Source: an uncultured Clostridium sp. (GTDB taxonomy: Bacteria; Bacillota; Clostridia; Clostridiales; Clostridiaceae). From it: a DNA stretch of 64,000 bases. The stretch lies in contig NZ_CAKVKB010000006.1 in assembly GCF_934754915.1 (NCBI RefSeq), positions 9,460 to 73,459 of the forward strand, in the 5' to 3' direction. The notes beneath the pieces are model-generated. The model ran no database searches, was not told the origin of the DNA, and saw only the letters and a list, made by a program, of their open reading frames with translations. Every line of letters starts with the position of its first letter. The stretch's first letter is position 1. Of the stretch, positions 60,847-64,000 are shown piece by piece. Position numbers and translations under genes: made by a program.

Positions 60847-62571
60847 GTGAATAAATATGCAGTATATCATGTAACAGATGCACCGTATTCTTATCCTAAA
60901 AATTTGAATACTTTATCTGTAATAATAAGAACAGCAAAAGATGATATAAAATCCTGTAAGATACATTATAAAACAAGATATGATTGGCAAAACCCATTTT
61001 ATATTAAAGAAATGAAAATAAGTGATACAAATAAATTATTTGATTATTACAAAGCTGACATATCAGTTGAGCGTAATAGATATAGGTATTATTTTGAGCT
61101 TACAGATAGAAATGGAGAAGTGGAATTTTTTGATGAACGTGGTTTTAAAAAGGAGATGGAAATCAGACCAGAAGCCGCAAGTTTTCAATATCCATATATT
61201 GCAGAGAGTGATGCATATAAAAAAGTAAACTGGCTTCAGGAATCAGTAGTATATCAGATTTTTGTTGAAAGATTCTGCGATGGAGATAAAAGCATTGATC
61301 CAGAAGATGCATTAGAATGGGGAAGTGAAGTAACTGCAACCTCTAAATTTGGAGGGGATATCCAAGGGATTATAGATAAGCTTGATTATTTAGAGAATCT
61401 TGGTGTAAATCTTATTTACTTAACACCTATTTTCAAATCTTCATCAAATCATAAGTATAATACATGCGATTATTATACAATTGAACCTCAATTTGGAACG
61501 TTAGAGAAGGCTAAGGAACTTGTGAACAAGTGCCATGAAAGAAAAATAAAGATAGTTTTTGATGCTGTATTCAATCATTCTGGATCTGATTTCTTTGCAT
61601 TTAAAGATGTTTTGAAAAATCAGCAGAAATCCCAGTATAAAAACTGGTACTTTATAGATAGTTATCCTGTAGATACTAACAAATGCAATTACTATACATT
61701 TGCAGATGATATAAGTACCATGCCTAAATTCAATACTTCTAATGAGGAAGTAAAAGAATATTTATTAAATGTTGGATCTTATTGGATTGATGAAATTGGA
61801 ATTGACGGATGGCGTTTGGATGTATGCGATGAAGTTGACCATTGTTTTTGGAGAGACTTTAAGAAGAAAATTAAACAAAAAAAAGACGATGCTATTTTAA
61901 TAGGCGAAATAATGCATGAAGCAAGTTCTTTTCTAAAGGGAGATCAGCTTGACGGTATAATGAATTATCCATTCAAAGGGGCCATGATAGATTTCTTTGG
62001 TAAAAGAAGTATAAATGCAGAGCAGTTTGACGATATTCTGGCAAAAAACAGAGTGATTTATATGGATGATATAAATAAACAGCTTTGGAATTTGATTGGC
62101 AGTCATGATACATCAAGATTTTTAACAGAATGTAATCAAAAAATAGAGAGAATGAAACTTGCTATAGTATTTCAGTTTACTTACATCGGAGTTCCATACA
62201 TATATTATGGTGATGAAGTTGGACTTTCTGGAGGAGAGGAACCTCAATCACGAAAATGTATGATTTGGAATTATGAAAAACAGAATTCTGAGCTTTTAGA
62301 GCTTTATAAAAAAATGATAAGAATAAGAAAAGAAAATAAAACATTGATTTATGGTGATTATAAAACTATTTATTGCAAAGACAATGTAATTGCTTTTGTT
62401 AGAAAAGACAAAAAAAGTACAATGTTGATTGTAATAAACAATACTTATAAAAAAATAAAAATAGATCTAAAAATTAATCATGAGTATTTAAATATAATTA
62501 CAGGGAAAAATGAAATTATTAACGAAATGATTGAAGTTAATCCTATGGATTATAAAATTTTCAAGAGATAG
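60847..62571 (+). CDS. GH13 neopullulanase/cyclomaltodextrinase-type glycosidase
   Basis: 574 residues from GTG after TGGAGG. The N-terminal CBM34-like domain (about 1-125) and the QESVVYQIFVERFCDGD entry match the GH13_20 group. The catalytic set is complete: DAVFNHSG, GWRLDVCDE with nucleophile Asp325, LIGEIMHEA with acid/base Glu354, and GSHDTSR with Asp421. There is no signal peptide, so it acts in the cytoplasm on imported maltodextrins or cyclodextrins, hydrolysing them to maltose and glucose. Last intact gene of the mal operon. Confidence 0.92.
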   Translation: MNKYAVYHVTDAPYSYPKNLNTLSVIIRTAKDDIKSCKIHYKTRYDWQNPFYIKEMKISDTNKLFDYYKADISVERNRYRYYFELTDRNGEVEFFDERGFKKEMEIRPEAASFQYPYIAESDAYKKVNWLQESVVYQIFVERFCDGDKSIDPEDALEWGSEVTATSKFGGDIQGIIDKLDYLENLGVNLIYLTPIFKSSSNHKYNTCDYYTIEPQFGTLEKAKELVNKCHERKIKIVFDAVFNHSGSDFFAFKDVLKNQQKSQYKNWYFIDSYPVDTNKCNYYTFADDISTMPKFNTSNEEVKEYLLNVGSYWIDEIGIDGWRLDVCDEVDHCFWRDFKKKIKQKKDDAILIGEIMHEASSFLKGDQLDGIMNYPFKGAMIDFFGKRSINAEQFDDILAKNRVIYMDDINKQLWNLIGSHDTSRFLTECNQKIERMKLAIVFQFTYIGVPYIYYGDEVGLSGGEEPQSRKCMIWNYEKQNSELLELYKKMIRIRKENKTLIYGDYKTIYCKDNVIAFVRKDKKSTMLIVINNTYKKIKIDLKINHEYLNIITGKNEIINEMIEVNPMDYKIFKR

Positions 62572-62606
62572 CTTGACAATTCTTTAGATGAATAAAATAA
62601 AAAATA

Positions 62607-62655
62607 ATACCTTATATATTCAGAATAAAAAATCTAGTATATAAGGTATTTTTAT
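62607..62655 (+). terminator. Terminator of the maltodextrin operon
   Basis: ATACCTTATATA and TATATAAGGTAT, then TTTTTATAT. Confidence 0.85.
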
Positions 62656-62734
62656 ATGAAAGTATATTTATTTTGAAGCAGAACAATATATATTTGTAGA
62701 TTTCATGAATACTCTTGAAAGGAAGAAGTGCAAT

Positions 62735-63206
62735 ATGTTAAAAGATAAAAAGTTATTTCTATTAGATATTGATGGAACAATTGCTCTGGGAACAAAAGTC
62801 ATCATATAAGAAAATTGAAAATATATGTGAACTTCTTATTACAAATCCTGATATTGAATATATTGCAACAAATCCTGATTTGGTATGTCCAGTTAGTTTT
62901 GGATATGTTCCTGATTGTGGATCATTGTGCACTATGATAGAAAATGCAACAAAGAAAAAGCCTTTGTATATGGGGAAGCCTAATAGTTTTATAATAGATA
63001 TATGTTTGAAAAAATATAAATTCACTGCTGAAGAAACCATTATAATTGGTGATAGAATATATACTGATATTTTATGTGGAATAAATATGAATATAGATAC
63101 ATGTCTCGTTTTAACTGGTGAAGCAGAAAAAAATGATTTGATAAATTCCAAGTTTAAACCTACATATGTCTTTGATAGTGTTAAGAGTATTTATGAGTCA
63201 CTATAG
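62735..63206 (+). pseudogene. HAD-IIA (NagD-like) phosphatase relic with an internal deletion and frameshift
   Basis: The gene starts with AAAGGAAG and ATG 62735, encoding LFLLDIDGTIALGTK, the nucleophile motif I. It then stops at TAA after 24 codons. From about 62785 the next frame encodes YKKIENICELLITNPDIEYIATNPDLVCP, VPDCGSLCTMIENAT, LYMGKPNSF and IIIGDRIYTDILCG (motif IV), the C-terminal half of an about 265-residue HAD-IIA hydrolase. Roughly 100 residues between them (motif II and most of the cap) are missing, and the joint is out of frame. It must be non-functional. Confidence 0.82.
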
Positions 63207-63271
63207 AAACTAAATTGACTAAAAATATTAAATAGCATATTAATTCAAATATATAAGCACATACGATTTTA

Positions 63272-63315
63272 GACGCTGATATATTAATAAAAATAATTTA
63301 TATGGGCGTTTTTAT
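63272..63315 (+). terminator. Weak terminator after the HAD relic
   Basis: ACGC with GCGT plus imperfect ATATA pairing, followed by TTTTTAT. The surrounding 63207-63490 gap is otherwise featureless. Confidence 0.35.
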
Positions 63316-63490
63316 ATGATATGTTTTTTGCATTATAAAAAAATAACTTTATATATAAATTGAAATTGAAAAATAATGCTTTATGTGGTATATTTAGCAT
63401 ATAACGATATGTAATTTAAAAATTATGTAATACTTAATAATAACTTTCTGTGGTAAGAGGGTTTAATAAATTATGAAAAGAGGTACAAAT

Positions 63491-63715
63491 ATGATATTAG
63501 TAAACTGTGCATTAAGACAAGACGACATAATAAACATTGTAGAAGGAATTGAAGTTGATGGTCAAAAGCCATTTAAATTCAAGAGCAAACAGGGTCTTCA
63601 AATATTATTTGATTCAACTTATGGTGATGATACAAAAGCAGCTTCATTTGTAAAATCACAAATTAAGGCCACTGAAGTTGGTAAAGCTCTATTTTTCAGT
63701 GTAGCAGCAAAATAA
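63491..63715 (+). CDS. Small hypothetical protein, 74 residues
   Basis: From ATG 63491, six nt after AAGAGGT. An ATG six codons upstream (63473) is a less well-spaced alternative. The sequence begins MILVNCALRQDDIINIVEG and ends VGKALFFSVAAK, soluble, with a mix of strands and helices and no motif I recognise. A strong terminator 70 bp downstream supports it as a real monocistronic gene. Function unknown. Confidence 0.65.
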   Translation: MILVNCALRQDDIINIVEGIEVDGQKPFKFKSKQGLQILFDSTYGDDTKAASFVKSQIKATEVGKALFFSVAAK

Positions 63716-63785
63716 TAATTGTAAATTTGAAATTTACAGAAAAATAAATTGCAAGTGATTTATGAAAATTTCTGATTAAATCAAT

Positions 63786-63832
63786 AAATAGACTTGTTAC
63801 ATAGATGGTAGTTTATGTACAAGTCTATTTTC
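63786..63832 (+). terminator. Terminator of the last gene
   Basis: AAATAGACTTGT and ACAAGTCTATTT plus inner ACATA/TATGT pairing, with a T-rich tail. The last 160 bp of the window show no gene. Confidence 0.85.
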
Positions 63833-64000
63833 ACATATGAAGAAGAAAGAAGTTTACTTTATAAAAATAAATTATTTGTAATACCTGTTTATGACTTAAA
63901 ATTACGATTTTTTTAAATTAAAATACTTGACTTGTGCATTAATTTAAGAAAATTTACCATTGGTTTTTAATTCGTGTTTTACCATTATAATTTTTTATAA

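Overview
The window is very AT-rich and carries sporulation-linked genes (a spoVB-type flippase, a Spo0E-like phosphatase, Spo0A-type operator boxes), a bacterial V-type ATPase operon, reverse rubrerythrin, PerR, strong AGGAGG ribosome sites and many TTG/GTG starts. This fits a strictly anaerobic, spore-forming Firmicute, most likely Clostridium sensu stricto (cluster I). I cannot name the species. No tRNA, rRNA, IS element, prophage or CRISPR array was seen; this looks like ordinary chromosome with two decayed genes.

Layout. 1-5 kb: the end of the GTPase gene engB, two cysteine-rich membrane proteins and an Asn-rich protein of unknown function, a membrane-anchored FG-GAP-like protein, PerR with two PerR-like boxes, and two small hypothetical genes. 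5-20.7 kb: pncB (NAD salvage), a UvrD-like helicase, an FtsA-like ATPase with beta-grasp-like C-terminal repeats, an M20 peptidase, an RluA-type pseudouridine synthase and a MurJ-like flippase, a convergent spoVB, a membrane-anchored propeller protein, and an overlapping pair of methyltransferase-like and radical-SAM genes. 20.8-29.5 kb: a nine-gene V-type ATPase operon whose rotor subunit keeps the whole Na+-binding signature; its promoter has a perfect inverted repeat between -35 and -10. 29.8-37.5 kb: a TagO/WecA-type transferase, a SAM-I riboswitch controlling a split methionine synthase (separate reactivation protein plus MetH), a flavoprotein, an MBL-fold hydrolase and a niacin-type ECF S-component.

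37.8-48.9 kb: two small acidic proteins, 6S RNA with its own promoter and terminator, a Spo0E-like gene facing a promoter bracketed by two perfect Spo0A boxes that precedes a DUF896 gene and hprK, an M18 aminopeptidase, a PHP phosphoesterase, a lipoprotein, a pyruvate-kinase-like protein lacking the regulatory domain, a minus-strand operon of DUF5685, J-domain and membrane proteins, reverse rubrerythrin with a PerR-like promoter box, and a macro-domain protein. 49.2-56.5 kb: a two-component system followed by a TolC-like / membrane-fusion / MacB-type ABC efflux operon; the TolC-like gene is broken by an in-frame stop. 56.7-63.2 kb: an AraC regulator divergent from a maltodextrin uptake operon (MalE-, MalF- and MalG-like proteins plus a GH13 neopullulanase-type enzyme, no ATPase), then a HAD phosphatase relic with an internal deletion. 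The window ends with one small conserved-looking hypothetical gene.

Annotation note: several genes have an AGGTG or GGAGTG ribosome site whose GTG gives a false upstream start in frame. In those cases I moved the start to the ATG, TTG or GTG correctly spaced after the site and said so.
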